64,000 nucleotides of DNA, taken from the NCBI RefSeq assembly GCF_000711885.1, contig NZ_JONK01000019.1, forward strand, positions 1 to 64,000, in the 5' to 3' direction. Position 1 is the first letter of the stretch; the number at the start of each line of letters is the position of its first letter. Shown in pieces: positions 25,350 to 35,653 of the stretch. The DNA is from Chromobacterium haemolyticum DSM 19808. GTDB taxonomy: Bacteria; Pseudomonadota; Gammaproteobacteria; Burkholderiales; Chromobacteriaceae. A program made the position numbers and the translations under genes. The notes under the pieces are model-generated. The model had not been told where the DNA came from. It saw only the letters and a list, made by a program, of their open reading frames with translations, and did no database searches.

Positions 25350-25994
25350 ATGAGCAACGAGACAAAAATCGAGGAACGGCTGCGTGCCGCCATTGAACAG
25401 ATCGCGCCCAACCAAACAGCTCGTTATGACCTGCTGAGCACAGCGACCAGGATTGCAAGACACAAGTGGGTGAACTGGGTTAACAGGAGACAAAGCCTCT
25501 CAGTCGAGATGCTGGAAGCATTCCTGACTGGCTGGCCGGAGATGGCAAGTTGGATAGCAACTGGTGCTGGGACAAAGCCAAGCCCGCATATGGATGGGAT
25601 CGACGAGATAGTGCTTGGTCGAAACGATCAAGGGCAATCTGTAACAAATATTCCCCACGCAGTATCCCAGTACGGCAAAGGCACCCCACCTGCATTTGAG
25701 TGGGGTTATGACGGTAGTGGCCCGCGCGAACTGGCTATGAACATCTTGCACGTGATGGGCATGTCGTCTCCGGTAGCCGATTACTTCGCGAGACATTTCA
25801 CAGAGCGGTTTCTATTGGGCATCCCACAAGAAGGAGGAAGTATCGATATCAAGCTGGTTCAAAACTGGCTGCAAGAAATCAAAGAGGATATCCAGAAGAA
25901 GACAGATGAACATCGCAGGCTTGAAGAGCTCAGGCAAGCACATGAGGCGCAGGTCAGAGACGCGATGGAGAAATTCAATGCAGGAAAGGAATAA
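25350..25994 (+). CDS. Prophage repressor-like protein with DUF6166-type domain
   Basis: A 214-aa protein. The N-terminal 70 residues resemble a lambda-like HTH (TATRIARHKWVNWVNRRQSL, then LEAFLTGWPEMASWI, a typical XRE ending). The middle holds FEWGYDGSGPRELAMNIL, a motif known from small proteins of mobile elements (DUF6166, by memory). The C-terminus is a charged coiled coil (EEIKEDI-like, KKTDEHRRLEELRQAHEAQV). Position beside the integrase and divergent from the Cox-like gene indicates the lysogeny repressor. It precedes int by 11 bp, so the two are co-transcribed. Confidence 0.65.
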   Translation: MSNETKIEERLRAAIEQIAPNQTARYDLLSTATRIARHKWVNWVNRRQSLSVEMLEAFLTGWPEMASWIATGAGTKPSPHMDGIDEIVLGRNDQGQSVTNIPHAVSQYGKGTPPAFEWGYDGSGPRELAMNILHVMGMSSPVADYFARHFTERFLLGIPQEGGSIDIKLVQNWLQEIKEDIQKKTDEHRRLEELRQAHEAQVRDAMEKFNAGKE

Positions 25995-26005
25995 CAAAGT
26001 ATCAA

Positions 26006-27013
26006 ATGGCAATCAAACCGGTGAAGACAGGCTGGCAGGTCAACATCCAGCCAGGAGGAAGGGGGGCCAAGAGGCTTAAGAAGACATTTCCCACGAAAGC
26101 AGAAGCTATAGCGTGGGAACGATATGTAAGGGCAAAGGTCCAGCAGGAGCCCGAGTGGGCTCCTGCCAAGAAAGACCCTCGCTCACTCTCCGAACTTGTT
26201 GACCTCTGGTTTCAGCACCATGGTTCAGGCTTACGATCTGGACAGGGCACGTACCAAAGGCTACTGCTCATGTGCCAAGCGATGGGCAATCCACGCGCCG
26301 AGACTTTTTCCGCAGACCTATTTGCGGCCTACAGGGCAAACCGGCTCGCGGATGGAATCTCCGCCAGCAACATGAATCGTGAGCATGCCTACATGAGAGC
26401 CGTTTTTAACGAGCTAACCAGGCTTGGCTTATGGAAAAAGGAAAATCCGCTCCAGAAGTTACGCTCCTTCAAGATACAAGAGCGGGAACTCTCATACCTA
26501 ACCGCAGAGCAGATACAAGCTCTGCTCCAAGCATTGCAAACCGGCCGTAACCAGCACGTCCAGCTCATCGCCAAGGTGTGCTTGGCAACTGGCGCGCGCT
26601 GGGGAGAGGCTGAGGCCCTTCGCAGATCGCAAGTCAGGAATGGGGTGATCCAGTTTGTACAAACCAAATCATCCAAGGCGAGAGCCATACCTATTACATC
26701 GGAACTAGAGAAAGAACTGTGCGATCACCATCGGGAACACGGCAATGGAGAGAGGCTGTTTGAAACCGCCTTCTCAGCATTTCGAGAAGGGGTGGAGCGC
26801 GCCAGCCTGACGCTGCCGGCGGGACAGCTGACCCACGTCCTTCGCCACAGCTTTGCCAGTCACTTCATGATGAACGGCGGCAACATCCTGGTGCTGCAAA
26901 GGGCGCTGGGCCACCACAACCTCACCATGACCATGCGGTACGCCCATCTTTCACCCGACCATTTGAGCGAAACTCGCGAGCTGAACCCGCTACGCGCGTT
27001 GAACCTTTGTTGA
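26006..27013 (+). CDS. int: Tyrosine recombinase integrase (P2-like)
   Basis: A 335-aa phage integrase that recombines attP with the tRNA gene. It has an N-terminal arm-binding region (basic RLKKTFPTKAEAIAWE), a SAM-like core-binding domain and a catalytic domain with ARWGEAEAL (Arg I), THVLRHSFASH (His-x-x-Arg), LGHHNLTMTMRYAH (His and nucleophile Tyr). The gene ends 49 bp before attR and reads towards it, the standard place. Both P2-type Int and P2-type Rep occur here. Confidence 0.95.
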   Translation: MAIKPVKTGWQVNIQPGGRGAKRLKKTFPTKAEAIAWERYVRAKVQQEPEWAPAKKDPRSLSELVDLWFQHHGSGLRSGQGTYQRLLLMCQAMGNPRAETFSADLFAAYRANRLADGISASNMNREHAYMRAVFNELTRLGLWKKENPLQKLRSFKIQERELSYLTAEQIQALLQALQTGRNQHVQLIAKVCLATGARWGEAEALRRSQVRNGVIQFVQTKSSKARAIPITSELEKELCDHHREHGNGERLFETAFSAFREGVERASLTLPAGQLTHVLRHSFASHFMMNGGNILVLQRALGHHNLTMTMRYAHLSPDHLSETRELNPLRALNLC

Positions 27014-27027
27014 ACCCGACAAAGCAA

Positions 27028-27055
27028 AAGGGGTTGCGCTTGCGCGCAACCCCTT
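27028..27055. terminator. Bidirectional terminator at the right prophage edge
   Basis: AAGGGGTTGCGC and GCGCAACCCCTT form a 12-bp stem with a 4-base loop between int and attR. On the minus strand it is followed by TTTTGCTTT, so it can also end the tRNA transcript whose own terminator was displaced. Confidence 0.8.
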
Positions 27056-27062
27056 GATTGTC

Positions 27063-27141
<79 letters not shown>

Positions 27142-27170
27142 AGAGCTGCGCATTATACCAGCCCAAAAGC

Positions 27171-27208
27171 AAAACCCCAAGCGTCTAATACCGACGGCTT
27201 GGGGTTTT
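27171..27208. terminator. Terminator hairpin between rpoD and the tRNA
   Basis: AAAACCCCAAGC and GCTTGGGGTTTT pair around a 14-base loop. The T-run serves rpoD on the minus strand. Confidence 0.75.
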
Positions 27209-27250
27209 CGTCCAGCGCAGGCTGTTAGCCTAAACCGGCGTCACATCGAA

Positions 27251-29182
27251 TCACTGACCGCCCGGCTCGTTGTCCAGGAAGCTGCGCAGACGTTCCGAAC
27301 GGGTCGGGTGACGCAGCTTGCGCAGAGCCTTGGCTTCGATCTGGCGGATGCGCTCGCGAGTCACGTCAAACTGCTTGCCCACCTCTTCCAGCGTGTGGTC
27401 GGTGTTCATGTCGATGCCGAAACGCATGCGCAACACCTTGGCCTCACGCGGGGTCAGCGTGTCCAGCACTTCCTTGGTGGCGTCCTTCAGGCTGGAATAC
27501 ATCGCAGCGTCGGACGGCGCCAGGTTGTTCTGGTCTTCGATGAAATCGCCAAGATGGGAATCGTCGTCGTCGCCGATCGGGGTTTCCATGGAGATGGGCT
27601 CCTTGGAAATCTTCATGATCTTGCGAATCTTCTCTTCCGGCATCTCCATCTTTTCCGCCAGCTCGGCCGGGTCCGGCTCATGGCCGGTTTCCTGCAGAAT
27701 CTGACGGCTGATGCGATTCATCTTGTTGATGGTCTCGATCATGTGCACCGGAATACGAATGGTGCGCGCCTGGTCCGCGATGGAGCGGGTGATCGCCTGG
27801 CGAATCCACCAGGTGGCGTAGGTCGAGAACTTGTAGCCGCGGCGGTATTCGAACTTGTCCACCGCCTTCATCAAACCGATATTGCCTTCCTGGATCAGAT
27901 CGAGGAACTGCAGGCCGCGGTTGGTGTACTTCTTGGCGATGGAGATCACCAGACGCAGGTTGGCCTCGATCATCTCTTTCTTGGCGCGGCGCGCCTTGGA
28001 TTCGCCCGCCGACATCTGGCGATTGATTTCCTTAAGCGCCTTGATCGGCAGCATCGCGCGATCCTGCAACTCGGACAGCTTGGTCTGCTTCTCGATGATC
28101 GCGTGTTTGAAGCGGGTCAACGCCTCCGCCCAGCCCTTGCCCGAATGGATCTCGTTTTCCACCCAATCAAGATTGGTCTCGTTGCCAGGGAACACCTTGA
28201 TGAAGTGAGCACGCTCCATGCGCACGCGGCTGACACAGATATCCTGGATGTCGCGCTCGTAAGTGCGGATTTCGTTGACGCGGCTGCGCAGCGAGTCGCA
28301 CAGGCTTTCCACTTGGCGGGTGGAGAAGCGCACCAGCATGAACTCAGTGGTGATCGCGTCTTGCAGCTCCAGGTATTCCTTGCTCTGCGCACCCTTGGCG
28401 GAGAGCACCTTGACCATCTTGTCAAACAACATGCGCACGCCGGCGAAGTGCTCCAGTGCATGCTGCTTCAGCTCTTCGAGGTTGATACCGGCGGCGTCGG
28501 CGGCGTCGCCTTCCTCCTCCTCTTCTTCCTCTTCCTCTTCGGCCTCGGCGTCGAGCAACTCGTCCTCGTCCGCCTGCGCGGCGAACGCGGCCTCCTCCTC
28601 GGACGGAGCGTTCAGATCGATGAAGCCGTCAACCACCTCGTCCACGCGCACTTCGTCGCGGCCGACGCGTTCCACCAGCTCCAACACTTCGGCGATGGTG
28701 CCCGGACAAGCTGAAATCGCCTGGATCATGTACTTCAGGCCGTCTTCGATCCGCTTGGCGATTTCGATCTCGCCTTCGCGGGTCAGCAACTCCACCGAAC
28801 CCATTTCGCGCATATACATGCGCACCGGATCCGTGGTGCGGCCAAATTCGGAATCCACCGAGGACAGCGCCGCTTCGGCTTCTTCCACGGCGTCTTCATC
28901 GGCCACCGGCGGAGTGGCGTCGGACATCAGCAGGGTGTCCGCATCCGGCGCTTCGTCGTAAACCTGGATGCCCAGACCGGAAATCATCGTGATGATGTTT
29001 TCGATCTGCTCTGCGTCGGACACGTCTTCCGGCAGGTGGTCGTTGATTTCCGCGTAGGTCAGATACCCACGCTCTTTACCCAAGGCGATCAGCTGGCGCA
29101 GGCGTTTACGCTGCTCTTCCAGGCTCATCACTTCGGTTTCGTTTTCCTGCACGTCTTTTTGATTTTCGGGAGAGGCCGCCAT
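27251..29182 (-). CDS. rpoD: Primary sigma factor RpoD (sigma-70)
   Basis: The housekeeping sigma factor (643 aa) directs RNA polymerase to -10/-35 promoters. Region 1.1 is recognisable ([15 protein letters not shown]), region 1.2 has [15 protein letters not shown], region 2 has [23 protein letters not shown]-type sequence, 2.4 has [12 protein letters not shown] and 4.2 has [23 protein letters not shown] 29182 is chosen for its AGGAAG site. The non-conserved insert carries a run of eleven glutamates (about residues 235-246). It ends the rpsU-yqeY-dnaG-rpoD operon. Confidence 0.98.
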   Translation of the reverse strand: MAASPENQKDVQENETEVMSLEEQRKRLRQLIALGKERGYLTYAEINDHLPEDVSDAEQIENIITMISGLGIQVYDEAPDADTLLMSDATPPVADEDAVEEAEAALSSVDSEFGRTTDPVRMYMREMGSVELLTREGEIEIAKRIEDGLKYMIQAISACPGTIAEVLELVERVGRDEVRVDEVVDGFIDLNAPSEEEAAFAAQADEDELLDAEAEEEEEEEEEEGDAADAAGINLEELKQHALEHFAGVRMLFDKMVKVLSAKGAQSKEYLELQDAITTEFMLVRFSTRQVESLCDSLRSRVNEIRTYERDIQDICVSRVRMERAHFIKVFPGNETNLDWVENEIHSGKGWAEALTRFKHAIIEKQTKLSELQDRAMLPIKALKEINRQMSAGESKARRAKKEMIEANLRLVISIAKKYTNRGLQFLDLIQEGNIGLMKAVDKFEYRRGYKFSTYATWWIRQAITRSIADQARTIRIPVHMIETINKMNRISRQILQETGHEPDPAELAEKMEMPEEKIRKIMKISKEPISMETPIGDDDDSHLGDFIEDQNNLAPSDAAMYSSLKDATKEVLDTLTPREAKVLRMRFGIDMNTDHTLEEVGKQFDVTRERIRQIEAKALRKLRHPTRSERLRSFLDNEPGGQ

Positions 29183-29317
29183 TTCGCTTCCTGCTTGAAA
29201 TAAGCCGAAAAAAACAGTTGATAATAACACAAGCAAACAACGCTGTTTGTGTAGCCCTGCGGGGCGCTTTTAAAGCCACGGCATCGCTTTCGGCAATCTG
29301 CCGGGGCGGCGACATCG

Positions 29318-31102
29318 TCAAGCGTTTGGCGCCAGCAAATCCCGCAGCAATTCCCCTAGCAATCTGACTTCTTCCGGAGTCAGGCCTTCGTTCCGGTCCT
29401 TTTGTTTTAGCCGTTCCACCTGAGTTTGATGCAGCATTTTCAGGAGCTTGGCAGCGCCGTCCTGAAACTGCTGTCTATCTTCCTCGCTGGGATCGGCGAA
29501 CTCGTCCGGGTCCTGCATGGCCTGCTGCAGAACACTATCCACCAGCCCTTCGTATGGAGTGCCGCGCAGGCTTTCCATCAATTGCGCCGTATTCGGCGGC
29601 TGGTCGTGCCCTTGCACGCATTCGGCCAACATGGCAAAACAGGCAAGCTCGTCGGACAGTGCCATACTGTCCGGCAAACGCACATCGCCGGCCCAACCAG
29701 GGTTCAATAGCAGCCATTTGATCAGGCGCGTCACCATGGAGGACTGTGGCGGGCGATGCGATACCTCCGGCAAACGGTGCTCCCGCTTGCCTTTGCGCTC
29801 CGACTTCCGTTGGCCCGTCGTCAACATGTCGAATTCGTCGACATCCACACCGGCGAGTTCCGCCAGTCTTTTCTTGATGATGAAGCCCAGGGCCGGAGCG
29901 GCAATCTGCGCCAGAAGGGGCGCGGCCTGACGGATCAGATCGGCCTTGCCTTCCGGCGTGGTCAGGTTCACCTCGCGACACAATTCGCGGGTGAAATAAA
30001 CGGACAGAGGCAAGCTCTGCTCTTCCAATACTTTTTCAAAGGCCTCGGCGCCGAACTCGCGGATATAGCTGTCCGGGTCATGTTCCTGCGGCAGGAACAG
30101 AAAATTCAGCGCCTTGCCGTCCTGCAATTGCGGCAGGCTGTTTTCCAGCGCTCGCCAGGCGGCCTTTTGGCCAGCCTTATCGCCATCGAAACAGAAGTAA
30201 ACTTGGTCGGCGTGGCGCATCAACTTGCGCACGTGTTCGCCGGTGGTGGCGGTACCCAGCGTGGCCACCGCATAGCCGACTCCAAATTGAGCCAGCGCCA
30301 CCACATCCATATAGCCTTCGACCACCAGCACGCGGTTTTTATCCCGTATCGCCTGGCGCGCCTCGTAGAGGCCGTACAGTTCCCGGCCCTTCTCGAACAA
30401 GGGCGTTTCCGGCGAGTTCAGGTACTTGGGCTCGCCCTTGCCCATCACCCGGCCGCCAAAGCCGATGATGGCGCCGCGCTGGTTGCGGATCGGGAACATC
30501 ACCCGATCGCGGAATCGGTCGTAACGCTGGCCCTTCTCTTCGTTGACGATGACCAAGCCGGTATCGACCAGCTTGTCGTCCTGGTAATCCGGAAAAACCG
30601 TTTCCAGGTTCTGCCAGCCGTCCGGGGCGAAGCCAAGGCCGAAGCGACCGGCCACTTCGCCGCTCAAACCCCGGCCTTTCAGATAGGAAATGGCGTTGGG
30701 CGCGGACTTCAGCTGCTGTTTGTAGTAGCCTGCCGCCATTTGCATCATCTGCTCCAGCGACAGTTTGCGTTCGCGTGCGGCGCGGCTGGCCTCTGGATTG
30801 GCGTGAGCGCGGCTGTCCGGCACCTGCATGCCGATGCCTTCCGCCAGCAGCTTCACGGCGTCGACGAAGCCCAGCCCTTGGTATTCCATCACGAAGCCGA
30901 TGGCCGAACCGTGAGCGCCGCAGCCAAAGCAGTGATAAAACTGCTTGGACGGGCTCACCGTGAACGACGGCGACTTTTCCTTATGAAACGGGCAGCAGGC
31001 CAGATAGTTCTGGCCCCCCTTTTTCAAAGGGACGTAACGATCCACCACGTCGACGATATCGACGCGGGACAACAACTGATCAACAAAATCCTGAGGGATC
31101 AA
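29318..31102 (-). CDS. dnaG: DNA primase
   Basis: The primase (594 aa) makes RNA primers at the replication fork. It has the N-terminal CHC2 zinc finger (CCPFHKEKSPSF, FYHCFGCGAHG), the TOPRIM catalytic core (VLVVEGYMDVVALAQFG and CFDGDKAGQKAA) and a C-terminal DnaB-binding domain. The start is a TTG at 31102 with a weak ribosome binding site; no better in-frame ATG is present upstream. A rare start would keep primase low within the operon. Confidence 0.97.
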   Translation of the reverse strand: MIPQDFVDQLLSRVDIVDVVDRYVPLKKGGQNYLACCPFHKEKSPSFTVSPSKQFYHCFGCGAHGSAIGFVMEYQGLGFVDAVKLLAEGIGMQVPDSRAHANPEASRAARERKLSLEQMMQMAAGYYKQQLKSAPNAISYLKGRGLSGEVAGRFGLGFAPDGWQNLETVFPDYQDDKLVDTGLVIVNEEKGQRYDRFRDRVMFPIRNQRGAIIGFGGRVMGKGEPKYLNSPETPLFEKGRELYGLYEARQAIRDKNRVLVVEGYMDVVALAQFGVGYAVATLGTATTGEHVRKLMRHADQVYFCFDGDKAGQKAAWRALENSLPQLQDGKALNFLFLPQEHDPDSYIREFGAEAFEKVLEEQSLPLSVYFTRELCREVNLTTPEGKADLIRQAAPLLAQIAAPALGFIIKKRLAELAGVDVDEFDMLTTGQRKSERKGKREHRLPEVSHRPPQSSMVTRLIKWLLLNPGWAGDVRLPDSMALSDELACFAMLAECVQGHDQPPNTAQLMESLRGTPYEGLVDSVLQQAMQDPDEFADPSEEDRQQFQDGAAKLLKMLHQTQVERLKQKDRNEGLTPEEVRLLGELLRDLLAPNA

Positions 31103-31148
31103 GCAAGGTCACCGTTGGCTCGGGCCGACAAAGCGGCCCGAAGCGGGC

Positions 31149-31595
31149 TCAACCGGCCAGCTTGGCCTTGATGCAGGCGGACACCTGCGCCATGTCGGCA
31201 CGGCCGGCCAATTGCGGCCGCAGCAGCCCCATCACCTTGCCCATGTCCTGCATGCCGGCGGCGCCGCTGTCGGCGACGGCCTTGGCCACCAGAACGTCAA
31301 TCTCCTCGGCGGACAGTTGCTGCGGCATATAGGCCATCAGCACGTCCATCTCGAATTTTTCCTTGTCGGCCAGGTCCTGGCGCTGAGCCGCCTCGTACTG
31401 GCTGATCGAATCTCGGCGCTGCTTGAGCATCTTGTCGATGACGGCCACAACGCCGGCGTCGTCCAGCTCCACCCGCTCGTCCACTTCCTTCTGCTTGATG
31501 GCCGCCAGCAACAGGCGGATGGCCGCCAGTTTGTCGCTTTCCCGCGCTTTCATTGCAGATTTCATGTCGTCGCTGATTCGCTGCTTGAGGCTCAT
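31149..31595 (-). CDS. yqeY: GatB/YqeY-domain protein
   Basis: A 148-aa helical protein of the YqeY family (RISDDMKSAMKARESDKLAA, DMGKVMGLLRPQLAGRADM). The domain is like the tRNA-binding tail of GatB, but the free-standing protein has no proven role. It is typically found between rpsU and dnaG in beta- and gammaproteobacteria, as here. Confidence 0.92.
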   Translation of the reverse strand: MSLKQRISDDMKSAMKARESDKLAAIRLLLAAIKQKEVDERVELDDAGVVAVIDKMLKQRRDSISQYEAAQRQDLADKEKFEMDVLMAYMPQQLSAEEIDVLVAKAVADSGAAGMQDMGKVMGLLRPQLAGRADMAQVSACIKAKLAG

Positions 31596-31736
31596 TGCTT
31601 GCTTTCCGGAAGATGACCGCCACCCGTCGCGGGCGGCGAGTGCGCACTTGAGAGAGAGTCAAACCCTGATGACATTGGTTTTGAAAAGCTCAAAACCCAT
31701 GCCGTCAGAGTCTGCTAACGGGGAACTACAAATGGC

Positions 31737-31759
31737 AAAACCGCAGGCTAGGCCTGCGG
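31737..31759 (-). terminator. Attenuating terminator behind rpsU
   Basis: CCGCAGGC, loop, GCCTGCGG followed by TTTTGCC on the minus strand lies 26 bp behind rpsU. In the E. coli operon a terminator at this place limits dnaG and rpoD expression relative to S21. Confidence 0.8.
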
Positions 31760-31784
31760 TCCTGCTTACTGACCAGACGAACTC

Positions 31785-31997
31785 TTAGTAGAGTTTCGGC
31801 GGCAGCATTTGGCTGCGGATGCGCTTGTAGTGGCGCTTAACAGCAGCGGCGTGCTTGCGCTTGCGCTCGGCAGTCGGTTTTTCGTAGAACTCGCGGGCGC
31901 GCAGTTCGGTCAGCAGACCGGTTTTTTCCACCGCGCGCTTGAAGCGACGCATTGCAACTTCAAACGGCTCGTTCTCTTTAACACGAATGTTCGGCAT
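31785..31997 (-). CDS. rpsU: 30S ribosomal protein S21
   Basis: This 70-aa basic protein matches bS21 throughout ([40 protein letters not shown]). It helps initiation on the small ribosomal subunit. It opens the macromolecular synthesis operon. Confidence 0.97.
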   Translation of the reverse strand: MPNIRVKENEPFEVAMRRFKRAVEKTGLLTELRAREFYEKPTAERKRKHAAAVKRHYKRIRSQMLPPKLY

Positions 31998-32126
31998 TGA
32001 ATCTAGTATCCTTAGTTCCTAGCGCCCAGACGTGACTGGGGCTATAAAAAACAGCATTTTAACAACGTTACGCGGTTTGGAAAAGTCTGAAGCGTTCCGA
32101 CCAAGCAATCTGTGGCGCTTTACGCA

Positions 32127-32921
32127 TCACGGCTTGACGGAAGAAATCACCCCCTCACTAGGAGAACTAGGTACTGCACTATAAAAACGTTTCGGCATCC
32201 GGCCGGCAAGATATGCCGAGCGGCCTGCTTCTACAGCCTGTTTCATGGCGTGCGCCATCAACACCGGTTGTTGCGCGGCGGCAATCGCGGTGTTCATCAG
32301 CACGCCATCGCAGCCCAGTTCCATCGCGATTGCCGCGTCGGACGCGGTGCCGACGCCGGCGTCAACCAGCACGGGAACCTTGGACTGCTCAATAATCAAC
32401 TTCAAATTCCACGGATTCAGAATCCCCATCCCGGAGCCAATCAGGCTGGCCAGCGGCATGATGGCGCAGCAGCCTATTTGCTCCAACTCGCGGGCGATAA
32501 TGGGATCATCCGAGGTATACACCATGACGTCGAACCCCTCGGCCACCAATACTTCAGCCGCTTTAAGGGTTTCCTTGACGTTGGGGAACAAGGTATTCGG
32601 ATCGCCCAGCACTTCCAGCTTGACAAAACGATGGTCGTCCAAAAGCTCTCTGGCCAGGCGCAAAGTGCGAATGGCATCGACGGCGGAATAACATCCCGCC
32701 GTGTTGGGGAGAAGGTTATACCGGTTTTTGGGCAAAAAGTCCAGCAAATTGGGTTCGCCGGCGTTCTGCCCCAGGTTGACTCGGCGAATGGCGACGGTGA
32801 CGATTTCCGTTCCCGACGCGTCGAGCGCCTGCGCCGTCTCCTCAAAATCCCGATACTTGCCGGTCCCCACCAGCAAACGCGAATTGTAAGCCTTGCCTGC
32901 GATGATCAGTTGATCCGCCAC
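32127..32921 (-). CDS. thiG: Thiazole synthase ThiG
   Basis: The enzyme (264 aa) forms the thiazole ring of thiamine from deoxyxylulose phosphate, dehydroglycine and ThiS thiocarboxylate. The TIM-barrel motifs are [10 protein letters not shown], the lysine-containing [20 protein letters not shown] and [15 protein letters not shown]. It follows thiS with a short gap and probably shares its transcript. No thiO, thiE or thiC is in the window. Confidence 0.96.
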   Translation of the reverse strand: MADQLIIAGKAYNSRLLVGTGKYRDFEETAQALDASGTEIVTVAIRRVNLGQNAGEPNLLDFLPKNRYNLLPNTAGCYSAVDAIRTLRLARELLDDHRFVKLEVLGDPNTLFPNVKETLKAAEVLVAEGFDVMVYTSDDPIIARELEQIGCCAIMPLASLIGSGMGILNPWNLKLIIEQSKVPVLVDAGVGTASDAAIAMELGCDGVLMNTAIAAAQQPVLMAHAMKQAVEAGRSAYLAGRMPKRFYSAVPSSPSEGVISSVKP

Positions 32922-32947
32922 TCCTGCACCTCTATCAGCTTTGCCGC

Positions 32948-33151
32948 TCAGCCTCCGCCGACGGCCACCACGATTTCGAGTTCGTCGCCGTCGGCCAGCC
33001 CGGTGGTCGGATACTGGCTGCGCGGCACGATCTCGCCATTCTTTTCCAGCGCCACGCGCTTGCCGGCAAGGTCCAGCGCCGCCACCAGCTCGGCCACGTT
33101 GGCCACGTCGGCCAGTTCGCGGCCCTCGCCGTTGATCTTGAGTTTCAGCAT
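32948..33151 (-). CDS. thiS: Sulfur carrier protein ThiS
   Basis: A 67-aa ubiquitin-fold protein ending in Gly-Gly(-Gly), the site of adenylation and thiocarboxylate formation (sequence ends [11 protein letters not shown]). It donates sulfur to ThiG. The start ATG at 33151 abuts the spoT stop. Confidence 0.93.
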   Translation of the reverse strand: MLKLKINGEGRELADVANVAELVAALDLAGKRVALEKNGEIVPRSQYPTTGLADGDELEIVVAVGGG

Positions 33152-33152
33152 C

Positions 33153-35309
33153 TCATCTCCGTTGCACGCGCTGCACCACCGGCAGCACGCGAATAGCGCT
33201 CAGCACCCGCTCTAGGTGCTCGACGCCCTCCACCTGCAAGCGGAAGTGGATATTGAACAGACCGTCGCCATCGCGGCTACTGTCCTGGGTGTCGGCGCTT
33301 TCGATATTGGCCGAAGCCTGCGAGATCGCGGTGGCGATATCCGCCAGCGCGCCGCGCTCGTTGCGGGACAACACGCCAACGGTAACGCCGAACATACGGT
33401 CGCGTTGCGCCTCCCAATTGACGTCAAGAAGCTTGTCGTGATCCGCCCGCCGCGCGTTCGGACACCCCTTGCGGTGGATAACCAGGCCTTGGCCCTTCGT
33501 GATCACGCCCAGAATCTCGTCGCCCGGCAGCGGGTTGCAGCAGGGCGACAGCTGCACCATTCCGCCCTCGTTGCCGCGTATGGTCACGGGGCCTACTTTC
33601 ACTTCCTCGCCCAGCCGTTCGCCAGCCAGCTCCAGCAAGCGCCGCGCCACCACGATGGGCATCAGCTTGCCGGCCCCGATATCGGCCAGCACGTCTTGAT
33701 GAGAAGCGAGCTTCTCGCCGAAAGCGGCCAGATACTCCACCCACAGCTCATCGCTCAGCGCCAACGGCGTCACCGCCAGCGCCCCTATCGCTTGCTTGAG
33801 CAGCTTCTCGCCCAAGCCCACCGCCTCTTCCTGCTGCAGGCTCTTCAGATAGTTGCGAATGCCTGAACGCGCCCGCCCGCTCTGCACGAAGGTCAGCCAG
33901 GACGGATTGGGCTTGGCCTGGGTGGAGGTAATGATTTCCACGGTATCGCCGTTGCGTAGCACGGTGCGCAAAGGCACCAACGCGTGATTGACGCGCGCGG
34001 CGATGCAGCGATGGCCGATGTCGGTGTGCACCGCGTAGGCGAAGTCCACCGGCGTCGCGCCCTGAGGCATCACCATGATCTTGCCCTTGGGCGTGAATAC
34101 GTAGACCTCGTCCGGGAACAGGTCGATCTTGATATGCTCGAGGAATTCGACCGGATCGTCGCTCTCCTCCTGCATGTCCATGATTTTCTGCAGCCACTGA
34201 TGGGTGCGCTGCTGGGCGGTGTTAACACCATCGCCGCTCTTGTACATCCAGTGCGAGGCCACGCCGGCCTCGGCCACGCTATTCATCTCGCGGGTGCGGA
34301 TCTGCATCTCCACCGGCGTGCCATAGGGGCCGAACAAGGTGGTGTGCAGGCTCTGGTAGCCATTGCCCTTGGGAATGGCGATGTAATCCTTGAATTTGCC
34401 GGGAATCGGCTTGTACAGACTGTGCAAGGCGCCCAGCGCCAGGTAACAGCCCGGGATGTCGTTGACGACGACGCGGAAGCCGTAAATGTCCAGCACCTCG
34501 GAAAACGACAGGTGTTTTTCCTGCATTTTCTTGTAGATGCTGTAGAGGTTTTTCTCCCGCCCCTTGATCGTGGCTTCGATATTGCTTTGCACCAGCTTCT
34601 GACTGACGGACTGCAAAATCTTGGTCACCACTTCGCGGCGGTTGCCGCGCGCGGCGCGCACCGCCTTGGACAGCACGCCGTAGCGATGCGGATGCAGGTG
34701 CTTGAACGCCAGGTCCTGGAGTTCGCGATAAACCTTGTTGAGGCCGATGCGATTGGCGATCGGCGCGTAGATCTCCAGGGTTTCCAGCGCGATGCGTCGC
34801 CGCTTGTCTTCGCGCATCGAGTCCAGCGTGCGCATATTGTGCAGGCGGTCCGCCAGCTTGACGATGATGACGCGGATATCGCGCGCCATCGCCAGCACCA
34901 TTTTGCGGAAGCTTTCCGCTTGCGCGGTTTCCTTGGTCTGGTATTCCAGCCTCTCCAACTTGGAAAGGCCGTCCACCAGATCGGCGATGATCTTGCCGAA
35001 CTTTTCGATCAGCGTCGGCTTGGTGACGCCGGTGTCTTCCAGCACATCGTGGAGCAATGCGGCGGCGAGCCCCTGCACGTCCAGCCGCCACTCGGCCAGC
35101 ATGCCGGCCACCGCCAGCGGGTGGGTGATGTAAGGTTCGCCGCTCTTGCGGGTTTGCCCTTCGTGCGCCGCGCGGCTGACCTCGAAAGCCTGCCGCAACA
35201 GCTGGACGTCCTCCGGCTTGAGATAACGCGCGACAGACTCGAAAAACGCTTGCGCTTCGCTGTCGATCAGGGCGTTATAGTCGATTTCATCCTCGATGCC
35301 GGTTGCCAT
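33153..35309 (-). CDS. spoT: Bifunctional (p)ppGpp synthase/hydrolase
   Basis: A 718-aa Rel/SpoT protein controlling the stringent response. The HD hydrolase is intact (HPLAVAGML, LLHDVLEDT, KLADRLHNMRTL), the synthetase has YGFRVVVNDIPGCYLALGAL and GYQSLHTTLFGPYG, then TGS (VYVFTPKGKIMVMPQGATP), helical and ACT domains (MFGVTVGVLSRNERGALADI). The intact HD argues for a bifunctional enzyme and not RelA. It lies behind rpoZ and gmk as usual. Confidence 0.96.
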   Translation of the reverse strand: MATGIEDEIDYNALIDSEAQAFFESVARYLKPEDVQLLRQAFEVSRAAHEGQTRKSGEPYITHPLAVAGMLAEWRLDVQGLAAALLHDVLEDTGVTKPTLIEKFGKIIADLVDGLSKLERLEYQTKETAQAESFRKMVLAMARDIRVIIVKLADRLHNMRTLDSMREDKRRRIALETLEIYAPIANRIGLNKVYRELQDLAFKHLHPHRYGVLSKAVRAARGNRREVVTKILQSVSQKLVQSNIEATIKGREKNLYSIYKKMQEKHLSFSEVLDIYGFRVVVNDIPGCYLALGALHSLYKPIPGKFKDYIAIPKGNGYQSLHTTLFGPYGTPVEMQIRTREMNSVAEAGVASHWMYKSGDGVNTAQQRTHQWLQKIMDMQEESDDPVEFLEHIKIDLFPDEVYVFTPKGKIMVMPQGATPVDFAYAVHTDIGHRCIAARVNHALVPLRTVLRNGDTVEIITSTQAKPNPSWLTFVQSGRARSGIRNYLKSLQQEEAVGLGEKLLKQAIGALAVTPLALSDELWVEYLAAFGEKLASHQDVLADIGAGKLMPIVVARRLLELAGERLGEEVKVGPVTIRGNEGGMVQLSPCCNPLPGDEILGVITKGQGLVIHRKGCPNARRADHDKLLDVNWEAQRDRMFGVTVGVLSRNERGALADIATAISQASANIESADTQDSSRDGDGLFNIHFRLQVEGVEHLERVLSAIRVLPVVQRVQRR

Positions 35310-35329
35310 AACCCACCACCCACTTGCAA

Positions 35330-35536
35330 TCAGGCTTTGCCGCGGCTCAGAACTTCCTTGCCAACATGGCCGGCGGCGATTTCACGCAGCGCGACAACGG
35401 TGGGCTTATGGCGGCCGGCTTCAACGAAGGGGCTGGCGCCGGAAGCCACTTGACGCGCGCGGTAGGCTGCGGCCAGGGTCAGGTCGAAACGGTTCTGGAT
35501 GCGGTCCAGGCAATCGTCAACAGTAATACGGGCCAT
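35330..35536 (-). CDS. rpoZ: RNA polymerase omega subunit
   Basis: A 68-aa omega protein ([30 protein letters not shown]) that assists RNA polymerase assembly and forms a ppGpp binding site with beta'. It sits between gmk and spoT. Confidence 0.96.
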   Translation of the reverse strand: MARITVDDCLDRIQNRFDLTLAAAYRARQVASGASPFVEAGRHKPTVVALREIAAGHVGKEVLSRGKA

Positions 35537-35653
35537 ATGCTTTCTTTCTCAAAGTTGCCAAGGGCATTGTCGGTCGCCGTTCTTGCGGCGGCAACAACGC
35601 CCAGAGGGATCACTATATCTAAATTTTAGTCGACTCACCAACAAACGGACGGA

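Larger units (their letters stand above)
12862..27062. mobile_element. Filamentous (inovirus) prophage with cargo, integrated in tRNA-CAU
   Basis: The element between the two 48-bp att copies is about 14.2 kb. It carries a tyrosine integrase next to attR, a divergent lysogeny-control region, and a minus-strand block coding for ssDNA-binding protein, HUH Rep, coat, adsorption protein, DUF2523 protein, Zot ATPase and secretin. This is a complete inovirus gene order. About 4.3 kb of lower-GC cargo lies between the morphogenesis block and attL. Integrase and Rep resemble tailed-phage P2 types, so the element is a mosaic. Confidence 0.9.
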
